A DNA stretch of 64,000 nt from JABWCQ01 sp964530625 (GCA_964530625.1 CAZHAK010000010.1:1-64000), one strand, 5' to 3'; positions 28,401 to 35,552 are shown, numbered from the stretch's first letter. Numbers and translations are program-made. Notes: generated by a model from the sequence alone, not told the origin.

Positions 28401-28572
28401 GTCCGTTGACGACGACGGTACACGCCGTTTGCATGATTTGCAGGCCGCATACGGATTTGGTTGGCGATCCAACTTGGGATTCCTGTTACTGCGCTGGGAC
28501 GTCGCATGGTCAACGGATGGAGTGGACACGTCGAAACCTCGTTACTATTTCTCATTGGGAGCGGAGTACTAA
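25468..28572 (+). CDS. Outer-membrane-type protein: HExxH metallopeptidase-like domain, PD40 propeller and C-terminal barrel-like region
   Basis: 1034 residues from the ATG at 25468, chosen because it starts a signal peptide (SKTLTILIALLCLFSSGFAQ) and has GGAG 6 nt upstream; a GTG at 25438 would bury it. Residues ~30-260 resemble the peptidase MA-like gluzincin group, with HHELTHAVN (HExxH at 134-138) and a third-ligand region WFTEGLAEYES near 165-173. Residues ~290-600 hold TolB/PD40 repeats ('SPDGQRVAFLSDRSD', 'SPDGSKIAFVG', 'SPDGKYLVYVSD'). Residues ~660-1034 alternate in beta strands, rich in aromatic residues, and end YYFSLGAEY, like an Omp85/D15-type barrel. mlaE starts 3 bp later, so a role in outer-membrane maintenance is plausible but inferred. 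Confidence 0.8.
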   Translation: MSKTLTILIALLCLFSSGFAQGFGKNKVQYVDFDWRYIQSEHFDVYYSSGQERIAEFTAETAEQALRLIESSWDYTLEGRVKFIIYASHNRFQQTNVSLSIQGESLGGFTEFLKNRVVLPYTGNYESFRHVIHHELTHAVNLRLFYGTGFQSILIGVATSDVPLWFTEGLAEYESRGGWDVEADMFMRDATITGYLPPIDYLGGYFAYKGGQSVFYYLDRRYGKEKVGELVNKVKSSRELPRSLKSATGLSMEDFNRAWQNWLRKIYWPGVVNYETPEDFAERITNHRDIHNYVNNGGAISPDGQRVAFLSDRSDYFDIWLHEIDKGKSRRLLQGERSGDFEQLKWLDARISWSPDGESIVFASKAGALDAINILNVDKRNIVKRFRPKLEGVFNPVYSPDGSKIAFVGLKTGQSDLYYYEVKTGKLVQVTDDVFSDDDPAWSADGTTLYFTSDRKDSLRVTGYDPAFNIWEFDYRTMDVYRISLTDSACERLTEGEFTEKHPTLSPDGKYLVYVSDASGISNLYRMDLASRETVAITNGLTGSFQPSYSRQANRLVFTSFYEGGYDIYLLKSPDMIEAKTPVLTAFRMHGSPEAIDPVGEQAESTSETMEFKENTREFARYVFADGIGQAVEHDDRVLADTVNTRKAGGGFFSKKYKVKFTPDYVYATAAYSSFFGAQGTGQILFSDVLGNHLIVLNTDLYYDFNNLDNSNFSAQYYYLPKRINYGIGLFRYVYYLDAGNVRDQTLQLQLDLSYPFSKYTRAELIIGGYGIDRAEWLPDQNGYYNYYKTARRRIVLPELGYVHDTVVWGSTGPVNGTRYRLSTAYSPNLQGDRTNREVWSSEFYTAKGDIRQYFRMGRDYSWASRMAAGISGGPEPQRFFMGGVSNWINRRFENNEIPTEEINDFYFSSFVTPFRGGDYFEKRGTGNRYFLTNQEFRFPLIRYLQMGWPLPITLGDVRGALFTDIGAAWFNDSFRITSVDDDGTRRLHDLQAAYGFGWRSNLGFLLLRWDVAWSTDGVDTSKPRYYFSLGAEY

Positions 28573-28575
28573 GTT

Positions 28576-29376
28576 TTGAGCAAACCGGTCGCGTTATTGG
28601 CTGTGCTCGCAGGACCGGCGCACATGATTGGCAAGAATCTGCTTGATTTCACAACTGAGGTCGGCAGATTCGGTATCATGATGGGTCGAGTGACGACTGA
28701 ATTGGGAGCGATATTCACTCGCCGAAAACTTTTTATTCGTGAATGTGTGCGGCTAGGTGTCAACAGCCTCCCGCTTGTGTTATTGGTCGGATTGTTTACA
28801 GGCGCGGTCTCCGGCTGGCAACTTCATTATCAATTGCAAGGGTATATGCCATTTGACATGATCGGGCCGGGTGTCTTCAAAAGTATTGTGCTAGAAATGG
28901 GGCCTGTGCTGACAGGGCTGGTGATCTCGGGTCGAGTCGCGGCCTCAATTGCGGCCGAGCTGGGCACGATGAAAGTCACGGAGCAGATTGACGCGTTGGA
29001 ATCTATGGCTATTTCAAGTACTCGCTATCTTGCCGTTCCGCGTATTGCGGCGATGACCATAATGATGCCCGTGCTCGTCACGCAGGTGAATTTCATCGCC
29101 ATAATGGGGGCATGGTTCGTAACGACGGTCTTTTTAAGTTTGACATCGGCTCAGTTCTTCGGACTAATACCGGCTTTCTTTGAGGTGTACGACGTGTTCT
29201 CCGGTCTCTTGAAATCACTTTTCTTCGGGCTTAGCTCTTCAATGATCGGATGCTACGTCGGCTTTTCCGCGACAGGCGGAGCTGAAGGCGTAGGCAACGC
29301 GACGATTACGGCCTTTGTATGGAGTTCGCTCACTGTCTTAGCGTTAGACTTTCTTCTTGCGATGATTTTATTCTAA
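28576..29376 (+). CDS. mlaE: MlaE-family lipid ABC transporter permease
   Basis: 266 residues from a TTG start (a Met at 28624 is an alternative). Multiple membrane segments and the MlaE/YrbE motifs are visible: ELGTMKVTEQIDALESMAIS..YLAVPRIAAM near the middle and GLSSSMIGCYVGFSATGGAEGVG..T in the C-terminal part. MlaE is the inner-membrane permease that, with MlaF and an MCE protein (MlaD), moves phospholipids between the inner and outer membranes. The stop overlaps the mlaF start by one base. No mlaD, mlaB or mlaC follows. Confidence 0.93.
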   Translation: MSKPVALLAVLAGPAHMIGKNLLDFTTEVGRFGIMMGRVTTELGAIFTRRKLFIRECVRLGVNSLPLVLLVGLFTGAVSGWQLHYQLQGYMPFDMIGPGVFKSIVLEMGPVLTGLVISGRVAASIAAELGTMKVTEQIDALESMAISSTRYLAVPRIAAMTIMMPVLVTQVNFIAIMGAWFVTTVFLSLTSAQFFGLIPAFFEVYDVFSGLLKSLFFGLSSSMIGCYVGFSATGGAEGVGNATITAFVWSSLTVLALDFLLAMILF

Positions 29377-30128
29377 TGATTGAATCACGCGGAATCAAGA
29401 AAAGTTTTGGCCAGAAAGTTGTGCTGAACGGTGTGGATATGACCATCCAGTCTGGCGAGTCGCTGGTTATAATCGGGCAGTCCGGTTGCGGCAAATCGGT
29501 ATTCTTGAAACTTCTTGTCGGTCTGCTAGATCCCGACGAAGGTCAGATATTCGTTGACGGCGATCAGATATCTCATGCGAAGCGGGCCGACGTTTATCGT
29601 ATTCGCATGAAGTTCGGCGTACTTTTTCAAAGCGCGGCGTTGTTCGATTCCATGTCCGTTGAGCAAAATATCGGACTGGGTTTACTTGAACACACCACGA
29701 TGACAAAAGGAGAAATAGCGAACCGAGTGGCTGAGTGTCTTGATCTGGTCAGTTTGAGCGGGACGCAAAAACTCTTTCCGTCCGAATTATCCGGTGGAAT
29801 GCGAAAGCGCGTGGGCTTGGCGCGCGCGATTGCGATGAAGCCGCACTACATTCTCTATGACGAACCGACGACAGGATTGGATCCCATCACGGCGGATTCG
29901 ATCAATGATTTGATTATCCGGATGCAAGAAGAGTTGAAGGTCACATCCGTTATTGTGACGCATGACATGGTTTCAGCTTTCAAAATTGCAAACCGTATTG
30001 TGATGCTGCACTTGGGTCGCGTTATATTTTCGGGGAACGAGCAGCAGATCAAAACAGAAAGTATTGACATCGTACGCCGATTTATCGCCGGTGAGTCCGA
30101 GGAAAAAAAGGTTGTGACACACTATTAG
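29376..30128 (+). CDS. mlaF: MlaF-family ABC transporter ATP-binding protein
   Basis: 250 residues from the ATG at 29376, whose first base is the last base of the mlaE stop; the frame extends upstream, but this start begins the domain (IESRGIKKSFGQKVVLNGVD). Walker A is GQSGCGKS, the ABC signature is LSGGMRKRVGLARA, Walker B is YILYDEPTTGLDP, and the switch histidine is in VTHDM. It powers lipid transport through MlaE. A bidirectional terminator follows 31 bp after the stop. Confidence 0.95.
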   Translation: MIESRGIKKSFGQKVVLNGVDMTIQSGESLVIIGQSGCGKSVFLKLLVGLLDPDEGQIFVDGDQISHAKRADVYRIRMKFGVLFQSAALFDSMSVEQNIGLGLLEHTTMTKGEIANRVAECLDLVSLSGTQKLFPSELSGGMRKRVGLARAIAMKPHYILYDEPTTGLDPITADSINDLIIRMQEELKVTSVIVTHDMVSAFKIANRIVMLHLGRVIFSGNEQQIKTESIDIVRRFIAGESEEKKVVTHY

Positions 30129-30159
30129 TCGCCCTATTAGTCACCTTGTAATAGGATAC

Positions 30160-30193
30160 GAAAAAGCCCCGCTTAACCGAGCGGGGCTTTTTC
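30160..30193. terminator. Bidirectional intrinsic terminator
   Basis: A perfect stem of 14 bp (GAAAAAGCCCCGCT and its complement) with loop TAACCG gives U-tracts on both strands. It ends the mlaEF unit and the convergent adaptor-permease-lipoprotein unit. Confidence 0.92.
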
Positions 30194-30213
30194 ATGTCGT
30201 AGAGTATTTGTTA

Positions 30214-31182
30214 TCAGTTTTCGGTCAGGCGCGTGATGCCGGAAAGTCCGACAGCGAGAATAGCAACAGGGAGATTTGCATTCGCTGCGAATAGCGTGTC
30301 CGACAAAACATACTCATCATCATTCGTGTGCAGAACCAACGCGCCAAACTGATCGCCCTCCAAGCGATTAAAGAGAATTGAACCGTCATCCAACAGCGCC
30401 ATGTGCGTTGCGGGGTGAGCAATGAGCGTCATGGTTTGCGGAGTGGTCACAGTCATTTTGTAAACCGCAGGCGGCATGGCAAGACCTTCAGAACTTACCA
30501 CAATTTCAACAAGCATATAGGATGACTCCTTTGCGATTTGAAATCTTGAAACGAAAGGAGTTTCGCTTAGCAAGCTCAAGTCGGTCAGGCTGCGCGCGGT
30601 CAATGTTGCACCGTTTGACGCTGGCACCGGACCTAAGTAGGCAAGGGTGGACACGCTATCTCCAAGTTGAGGCGAGGTTCCGGTTTCTGTTAAGCGCAGC
30701 GGAAAAGTATCAAGCACCGTGGATAGTCTCCAGATTCCTGATTCAGTCTCAGAAGTTTCTGGTCCAGCGGCGTAGACATAGCCGTGGGCCGCGTCATAGA
30801 CCGGTGATGAACCACGATCCCAAATTTGAGTTAGCGTTCCCCCCATGCCGCTCACAAAGATGCCAGCTTCTCCGCCTGGTAGACCGGGTACAGAGAATGC
30901 GAACAAGCTCTCACCCGATACTGACCATGAAAAATCCGGGCGCGCGGTAACACCTTCAGGTGTGACGGGAGTTTCAACGCCGTCATGCCAGAGAAAGAGT
31001 CCTTCTCCATCACGCAAGAAAAGAAACTCGCTGCCGTCAGGTGACAGAAGCGGATTCGTCGCATCGGGAACTAAGAACTCCGCTCTCCACGATCGTTCAA
31101 CGGATGTATCGTCATCGTCGTCTGACTTGCAGCCCCCGATCAGCAGACTCAGCAAAACAGTGATAAGCAGTTTGCTATTCAT
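30214..31182 (-). CDS. Putative lipoprotein with propeller-like repeats
   Basis: 322 residues. A lipoprotein signal ends in LLIGGC (lipobox, Cys18) and is followed by an acidic linker (KSDDDDDTS). The body has PD40-like blades ('NPLLSPDGSEFLFLRDG', 'FSWSVSGESLFAF'), so a beta-propeller is likely. No enzyme motif was seen. It overlaps the permease stop by 8 bp and is the last gene of the adaptor-permease unit, which suggests an accessory role in that transporter; this is inference. The family is not recognised beyond the propeller-like repeats. Confidence 0.75.
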   Translation of the reverse strand: MNSKLLITVLLSLLIGGCKSDDDDDTSVERSWRAEFLVPDATNPLLSPDGSEFLFLRDGEGLFLWHDGVETPVTPEGVTARPDFSWSVSGESLFAFSVPGLPGGEAGIFVSGMGGTLTQIWDRGSSPVYDAAHGYVYAAGPETSETESGIWRLSTVLDTFPLRLTETGTSPQLGDSVSTLAYLGPVPASNGATLTARSLTDLSLLSETPFVSRFQIAKESSYMLVEIVVSSEGLAMPPAVYKMTVTTPQTMTLIAHPATHMALLDDGSILFNRLEGDQFGALVLHTNDDEYVLSDTLFAANANLPVAILAVGLSGITRLTEN

Positions 31183-32407
31183 GGTGGAGCGCTTGAATGG
31201 GATTGACTCTGGCGGCGCGAATTGCCGGATAGAGGCCGGAGAAAATTGTGACCAAGCCGATCATAACAGCAGAGATAATCATTGTTTTCTCAGAAAGGAT
31301 AGGTGGAGCGACGCCTTCGGGCAAGGTCACGCTGTTCATGAGTTCAATCAATCCCCAGCCTACGACCATTCCGGCAATACCTGCCACGACAGTGATAATC
31401 AGACACTCAAAGAAAAACTGTTTGACGATGTCAAAGGCATTGGCGCCGATCGCGCGTCGAATACCGATTTCACGCGTTCGTTCGACAACTGAAACGAGCA
31501 TGATGTTCATGACACCCAGTCCGCCGATCATCAGCGTAATCGCCCCGATGGCAACCATCAGCGCGTTGATAGCTTCAAACACTTTCGCCGTCTCCATCGC
31601 ACTCTTGTGCGTATCCCATAAATTGAGAGCTTCGGGGTCGGTCGGATCAAATTTGTGAACCTTGGCTACGATGTTCTTAAACTCAGCCACAGCTAACTCG
31701 TGATACTTCACATCTTTGGGCGAGAAAATCATGTTTCCGAACCAGTAGCGGTCATACAGCGCAAGCTGTGTCGTGTAAGGAATCCAAACGACGTCGTTAT
31801 CGGGCCCGTAATAGTTTGAATTTTGTTTCTTGTTCGACTTCCATCCGACTATTAAGAACTCTCGCCCGCCGATTAGGACGCGCTCATGCAGAGGATCCGC
31901 GCCTTCGCCAAACAATTTCTTGCGGACTTCATCGCCAATCACACAGACTCGGCGAGCTTCGTTGATATCGCGTCGTGAAATCCAGCGACCGTGGTCGGGA
32001 ATCACGTTGCGCAGGTCGCCGTATCGTTCGCCGACGCCAGCCAAACGTGTGTTAAACAGCCTCGGCCCAGCTCGCATTTCCGTGCTCCACGCCGACACTT
32101 CGGGCGAGAAGTCGAACAACTGGGCTTTGGCCGCGAGTGCATCTACCGTCTTTTCATCGAATCGCACCGTTTCGCCCTTGCGAGCAGAGCCGGTGGCCAG
32201 ACTTTTTCGGCCGCCCCAGACAATGACGACGTCTTTGCCAAGTGAACGAATCCCGCTTAAGGAGTCTTCAGAGAATCCTGTTGCCAAACCTGATAACAGC
32301 ATCACCGAGGCAATTCCCCAAGTGATGCCGAACATCGTGAGCGCGCTGCGAAGCTTGTTCATGCCAAGCGTACTGAACACTTGCCTGAAGAGTTCGAGAA
32401 AGCTCAT
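31175..32407 (-). CDS. MacB/FtsX-type ABC transporter permease
   Basis: 410 residues. The topology is typical of MacB-type permeases: one N-terminal membrane helix (GMNKLRSALTMFGITWGIASVMLL), a large periplasmic MacB_PCD domain (~50-270), then three helices near the C-terminus with the FtsX signature VVERTREIGIRRAIGA. There is no fused ATPase, unlike canonical MacB, and no ATPase gene in this cluster, so the nucleotide-binding subunit must be elsewhere. The gene begins 2 bp after the adaptor stop. Such systems export antibiotics, peptides or lipoproteins, or act in mechanotransmission; the substrate is unknown. Confidence 0.92.
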   Translation of the reverse strand: MSFLELFRQVFSTLGMNKLRSALTMFGITWGIASVMLLSGLATGFSEDSLSGIRSLGKDVVIVWGGRKSLATGSARKGETVRFDEKTVDALAAKAQLFDFSPEVSAWSTEMRAGPRLFNTRLAGVGERYGDLRNVIPDHGRWISRRDINEARRVCVIGDEVRKKLFGEGADPLHERVLIGGREFLIVGWKSNKKQNSNYYGPDNDVVWIPYTTQLALYDRYWFGNMIFSPKDVKYHELAVAEFKNIVAKVHKFDPTDPEALNLWDTHKSAMETAKVFEAINALMVAIGAITLMIGGLGVMNIMLVSVVERTREIGIRRAIGANAFDIVKQFFFECLIITVVAGIAGMVVGWGLIELMNSVTLPEGVAPPILSEKTMIISAVMIGLVTIFSGLYPAIRAARVNPIQALHHE

Positions 32408-32409
32408 AT

Positions 32410-33522
32410 CTAGCCCTCCGTTTGGACAGTTCCGGCGCTTACGATTTCGCCGCCTTCCAATCCGCTTGTCACTTCCGTACGAATACCGTCAGAGATACCC
32501 AGTGAAATCGCTCGCTCTTCTGTTGCTCCTTTGACGGTATCGGTGACAATCTTGACAAATGCCGAGTCCCCTTTAAAAAAGAGCGCCATCTCATCCAGAA
32601 TCGGGACATCTTTGCGCTCATCCACCACGATTCTCGAGGTTGCGCTCATGCCGACCCGCAACATTCCGTCCGGGTTCTCAACGGATGCTTTTACATTGAA
32701 TACGATCTGCTGTTCTTTGTCACTGTACCGGCCAACTGGCGAGATATGATAGATCTCGCCCGTAAAGGTCTTTCCCTGAAATGCTTGCACGGTAACGTTG
32801 GCCGTTAGACCAGGTTTCAGCTTGCCAATATCGGCTTCATCCACATCACCTCGAAACTCGATATTCGTATGGTCACCCATGGTGATCACTACGGTGCCAC
32901 CTGACGCGGACGTGGTCGGAGTAACGGATGCACCTTCGTCAAGCTCGCGGGTAAAGATTAGTCCCGTAATCGGGGCCACGACCGTCGTCGAAGTTTGAAC
33001 GATTTCCATCTCTCCTTGGCGGTCGCCAATCTGTTCACGTTGAATAAGAGCCCACTCGGCTTCAGCACCCGAGAGACGGGCCTTTGCGCGCTCCAGAACT
33101 CGCTCGGCGTCACGCAAATTCTGCTCAGGAACGAGCTTCTTTTCGGCTAACTCCTTGCTGACTCGAAGATCGTCTTCCGCTTGCCGGACTTCAACTTGCG
33201 AAGTTCTCAATTCTTGACGCGCTCGCACGTGTTCTGCAGGCGACGCATCGGGCGAAATCTCCAGTAACTTCTGGCCAGCGGTGACCCAGTCGCCTTCTTC
33301 GACGTAAAACTTGCGAATCGTGCCACCTGTCGTAGACCGAATCTCGATTTGATGTAAAGGGCGAATACTGCCCGTTGCGACTACGGTTTGAGTCATGTCA
33401 CCGCGTTCAACGGTGCTAAGTTTGAGGTTTGGCTTGGCATCCGAGTCTTTCTTACACCCTTGCAGGCTCAATACCGCGATTATCGGCAAAAACAAGGCTC
33501 CAATACTTAGAACTTTTTGCAT
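32410..33522 (-). CDS. HlyD/MacA-type periplasmic adaptor lipoprotein
   Basis: 370 residues. A lipoprotein signal ends LSLQGC (Cys23). A biotinyl-lipoyl-like domain (IRKFYVEEGDWVTAGQKLLEI) surrounds a long helical hairpin (~90-165, heptad-like ARQELRTSQVEVRQAEDDLR); beta-barrel and membrane-proximal domains follow (FRGDVDEADIGKLKPGLTANV). This is the membrane fusion protein of tripartite pumps, bridging the permease to an outer-membrane channel. It pairs with the MacB-type permease 2 bp downstream. No TolC-like gene is in the window. A possible terminated leader lies upstream (33594-33620). Confidence 0.92.
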   Translation of the reverse strand: MQKVLSIGALFLPIIAVLSLQGCKKDSDAKPNLKLSTVERGDMTQTVVATGSIRPLHQIEIRSTTGGTIRKFYVEEGDWVTAGQKLLEISPDASPAEHVRARQELRTSQVEVRQAEDDLRVSKELAEKKLVPEQNLRDAERVLERAKARLSGAEAEWALIQREQIGDRQGEMEIVQTSTTVVAPITGLIFTRELDEGASVTPTTSASGGTVVITMGDHTNIEFRGDVDEADIGKLKPGLTANVTVQAFQGKTFTGEIYHISPVGRYSDKEQQIVFNVKASVENPDGMLRVGMSATSRIVVDERKDVPILDEMALFFKGDSAFVKIVTDTVKGATEERAISLGISDGIRTEVTSGLEGGEIVSAGTVQTEG

Positions 33523-33752
33523 GGTGATCCCAAAGTTATGCGCAATGATGATTATAGGAGTCCCGCATGCCCGCTTTTGTTTCCGGACGGCGCAAAAAAG
33601 GCCAGCGCGAAGGCATGGCCAGAAAGGTTAGAGGCGGCTAAGCCTCTCAGCAGAATGAAGGGTGACTCGACGATCCGCTGCTAAAAGCCCAAGAATAAAT
33701 ATTTCATGCTCTTAAAGGGTTGGCTCAGATATTAAAATATCCATGAAAACCC
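33523..33752. other. Intergenic region between divergent adaptor and dcw operons
   Basis: No credible ORF. On the minus strand, reading toward the adaptor gene, there are three nested inverted repeats: AGCAG/CTGCT, then AGAGGC/GCCTCT around 33631-33648, then a hairpin with T-tract (33594-33620). Near 33740 the short palindrome GATATT-AA-AATATC lies beside the mraZ promoter. The arrangement looks like a structured leader or small RNA ending in a terminator, but no known family was recognised. Confidence 0.4.
33594..33620 (-). terminator. Intrinsic terminator-like hairpin upstream of the adaptor gene
   Basis: On the minus strand GGCCATGC, loop CTTC, GCGCTGGCC (one bulge) is followed by six T. 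It lies about 72 bp upstream of the adaptor ATG in the same orientation, where no gene needs terminating, so it may be an attenuator or the end of a small RNA. Confidence 0.55.
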
Positions 33753-33781
33753 TTGACTTTCGAGAAGACCGAGCTTATCTT
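33753..33781 (+). promoter_or_regulatory. Sigma70-type promoter of the dcw cluster
   Basis: TTGACT, exactly 17 bp, TATCTT, about 50 bp upstream of the mraZ ATG, in front of a 17-kb run of same-strand genes. Confidence 0.7.
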
Positions 33782-33797
33782 GTGGGCAGAAGTGGAA
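33782..33797 (+). promoter_or_regulatory. Probable MraZ operator (two TGG-type repeats)
   Basis: TGGGC at 33783-33787 and TGGAA at 33793-33797 are direct repeats with a 5-nt spacer, just after the promoter -10 box. MraZ proteins are known to bind TGGGN repeats spaced by 5 nt upstream of their own gene; the second repeat here is imperfect. Confidence 0.55.
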
Positions 33798-33829
33798 AGA
33801 ATAAGAAGAAATCGGTAAGTCTATCCTAA

Positions 33830-34300
33830 ATGGGCATTCTACCATTTGTAGGTAAACACGAGACATCGGTTGACGAGAAGGGCCGTTTGTCTATTCCTGC
33901 AGAGTTCCGGAACGCACTTCCGAGCGAGACTCAGCGGCATGTTGTGCTCACTATTGGGAGCGAAGATTTTATAAACGTCTTTCCAGTAGATTATTTTAAC
34001 GCGATTTACGCGCCTTCGGAAAATGATACGGCAAATTTCGCTTTGGACGACAGCATAGATCGCGACTTGGTGTTGCTGTCTGAAGCCGCGGTCCGTCCGA
34101 TCGACGCCCAAGGTCGCGTCACCATCCCTCAAACTCTTCTAAAACAAGCAAATATCAGCAAAGAAGTAGTCTTCTTTGGGCGTCAGAAGTTTTTTACAAT
34201 CTGGAATGCTGAAGCGTACCAAGCCAGAATGGGCAAGGTCAGATTGACGAAGTCCGCAGCCTGGGGAATGCTGGCCGATAAGGACAAAGGCAAAGGATAG
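33830..34300 (+). CDS. mraZ: Transcriptional regulator MraZ
   Basis: 156 residues with two SpoVT/AbrB-like halves, each with the MraZ core: HETSVDEKGRLSIPAEFRNAL near residue 10 and RPIDAQGRVTIPQTLLKQA near residue 90. MraZ forms a ring-shaped DNA-binding oligomer that regulates the division and cell wall cluster it heads. No clear Shine-Dalgarno precedes the ATG at 33830. A good promoter and a likely MraZ box lie 33-80 bp upstream. An unusual 76-aa ORF follows immediately. Confidence 0.95.
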   Translation: MGILPFVGKHETSVDEKGRLSIPAEFRNALPSETQRHVVLTIGSEDFINVFPVDYFNAIYAPSENDTANFALDDSIDRDLVLLSEAAVRPIDAQGRVTIPQTLLKQANISKEVVFFGRQKFFTIWNAEAYQARMGKVRLTKSAAWGMLADKDKGKG

Positions 34301-34301
34301 A

Positions 34302-34532
34302 ATGGGACTACACCTACATACGAAGCAATCACATGGTGAAGCAGAAATCCGCATACAGGGGGAATTGACCGGATTGGCATTGGCTCAACTCCAAGCAGCA
34401 ATTGACCATTTTCGCTACCGTGGCTGTGCAGTTATCCACCTGAATGTAGAGCGACCAGAGCCATGGCGCGCAGACCGCCTTGCCACACTTGCCTCCTCGC
34501 ATCCCATCGAAGCAGAAATCGCCATCCGTTAG
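34302..34532 (+). CDS. Small hypothetical protein in the dcw cluster, STAS-like pattern
   Basis: 76 residues, family not firmly recognised. The pattern EAEIRIQGELTGLALAQLQAAID..GCAVIHLNVE resembles the beta-alpha-beta start of STAS (anti-sigma antagonist) domains, but the protein is shorter than usual and the phosphorylatable Ser/Thr loop is not evident. The ATG lies one base after the mraZ stop with AAAGG a few nt before it, so it is well placed for coupled translation. It sits where most dcw clusters go straight from mraZ to rsmH. An attenuator-like hairpin follows its stop. Confidence 0.6.
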   Translation: MGLHLHTKQSHGEAEIRIQGELTGLALAQLQAAIDHFRYRGCAVIHLNVERPEPWRADRLATLASSHPIEAEIAIR

Positions 34533-34552
34533 GCCAATGGCCAGGACGGATT

Positions 34553-34591
34553 CCCTGCGGTCACCGCAGATGGCCGCAGGGGAAATTTTTT
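34553..34591 (+). terminator. Terminator/attenuator-like structure upstream of rsmH
   Basis: CCCTGCGG (34553-34560) can pair with CCGCAGGG (34574-34581), followed by AAA and six T at 34586-34591, an intrinsic terminator layout. The CTGCGG arm can instead pair with a nearer CCGCAG (34564-34569) in a small 6-bp hairpin, so two exclusive folds exist. It would stop or modulate transcription between mraZ plus the 76-aa ORF and the rest of the dcw genes. Confidence 0.55.
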
Positions 34592-34618
34592 CATGTTCGT
34601 TGACACCCTAAGACCCTG

Positions 34619-35539
34619 ATGACTGCACTAATCCCCTACCATGTTCCCGTCATGGGACAGGAAGTAATTCAGTGGCTGATCACAAATCCGAACGAGGTTT
34701 ACGCGGACTTCACGGTAGGTGGCGGAGGGCATTCGCTGCTGATTCTCAATCAGCTTGGCGAAACAGGCAAACTGATCGGCACAGACCGTGATCCTGATGC
34801 CATCTGCGAGGCGAAACGGAACCTACCGGATCACGTTGAACTTTGGAATATACGATTCTCCGAGACACTGAGCAAGTTATCCCCGCAATTTGGCTCAAAA
34901 ATTTCGGGAATCTTGATGGATCTCGGTGTCTCTTCGCATCAGATTGACGAAGGAAGCCGTGGTTTTTCATATCGCGCCGACGGCCCGCTCGACTTGAGGA
35001 TGGGACAATCCGGCGAAACGGCCGCTGAGCTACTGACGCGGCTGGATGAACGCGAGCTAAGGCACTTGCTTCAATCGCTGGGTGAAGAACCCCAAGCGGC
35101 GCGCATCACAAGAGCTATCGTGAAGGCACAGCAGGAGTCGCCGATAACCACAACCGACCAGTTAGCCGAGATTATTCGCAAGTCCGTATCCGCAACCGCT
35201 CATAAGTCACTGCCTCGAGTGTTCCAAGCCTTGAGGATGGCAGTGAATCAGGAGCTTGAGGAGTTGAAAGCGGGACTTTCCGCAGCATGGCAATTGCTGA
35301 AGCCTCACGGACGGTTGGTCGTCCTTACCTATCATTCTTTGGAAGACCGCCCCGTCAAGCAGTTTATGAAGTCTCTGGCATCCCCTTCTACTCCAATTTT
35401 GCCGGACATTCTCGCACCTTCGCCTCGTCCGCAGGCGCGATTCCCGATACGCGGACCGCTCCTCCCTTCCCTGGAAGAAATAACTGCAAACCCTCGATCC
35501 CGCAGCGCCAAACTCCGGGTGATCGAAAAGCTACCATAG
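34619..35539 (+). CDS. rsmH: 16S rRNA (cytosine(1402)-N(4))-methyltransferase
   Basis: 306 residues, standard for RsmH (MraW), which N4-methylates C1402 of 16S rRNA with SAM. The N-terminus (YHVPVMGQEVIQWL) and motif I (YADFTVGGGGHSLLIL) are typical, as are ILMDLGVSSHQIDEGSRGFSYR with the inserted helical domain, and the C-terminal VVLTYHSLEDRPVKQF. No Shine-Dalgarno of note precedes the ATG at 34619. It is the first conserved dcw gene after the attenuator-like structure; ftsL starts 13 bp after its stop. Confidence 0.97.
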   Translation: MTALIPYHVPVMGQEVIQWLITNPNEVYADFTVGGGGHSLLILNQLGETGKLIGTDRDPDAICEAKRNLPDHVELWNIRFSETLSKLSPQFGSKISGILMDLGVSSHQIDEGSRGFSYRADGPLDLRMGQSGETAAELLTRLDERELRHLLQSLGEEPQAARITRAIVKAQQESPITTTDQLAEIIRKSVSATAHKSLPRVFQALRMAVNQELEELKAGLSAAWQLLKPHGRLVVLTYHSLEDRPVKQFMKSLASPSTPILPDILAPSPRPQARFPIRGPLLPSLEEITANPRSRSAKLRVIEKLP

Positions 35540-35552
35540 CAGCATTCCAATC

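Noticed and set aside
30845..31492. Plus-strand open frame of 215 codons opposite the lipoprotein and permease genes
   Set aside because: Composition is typical of an antisense frame, with no domain pattern and no ribosome site.
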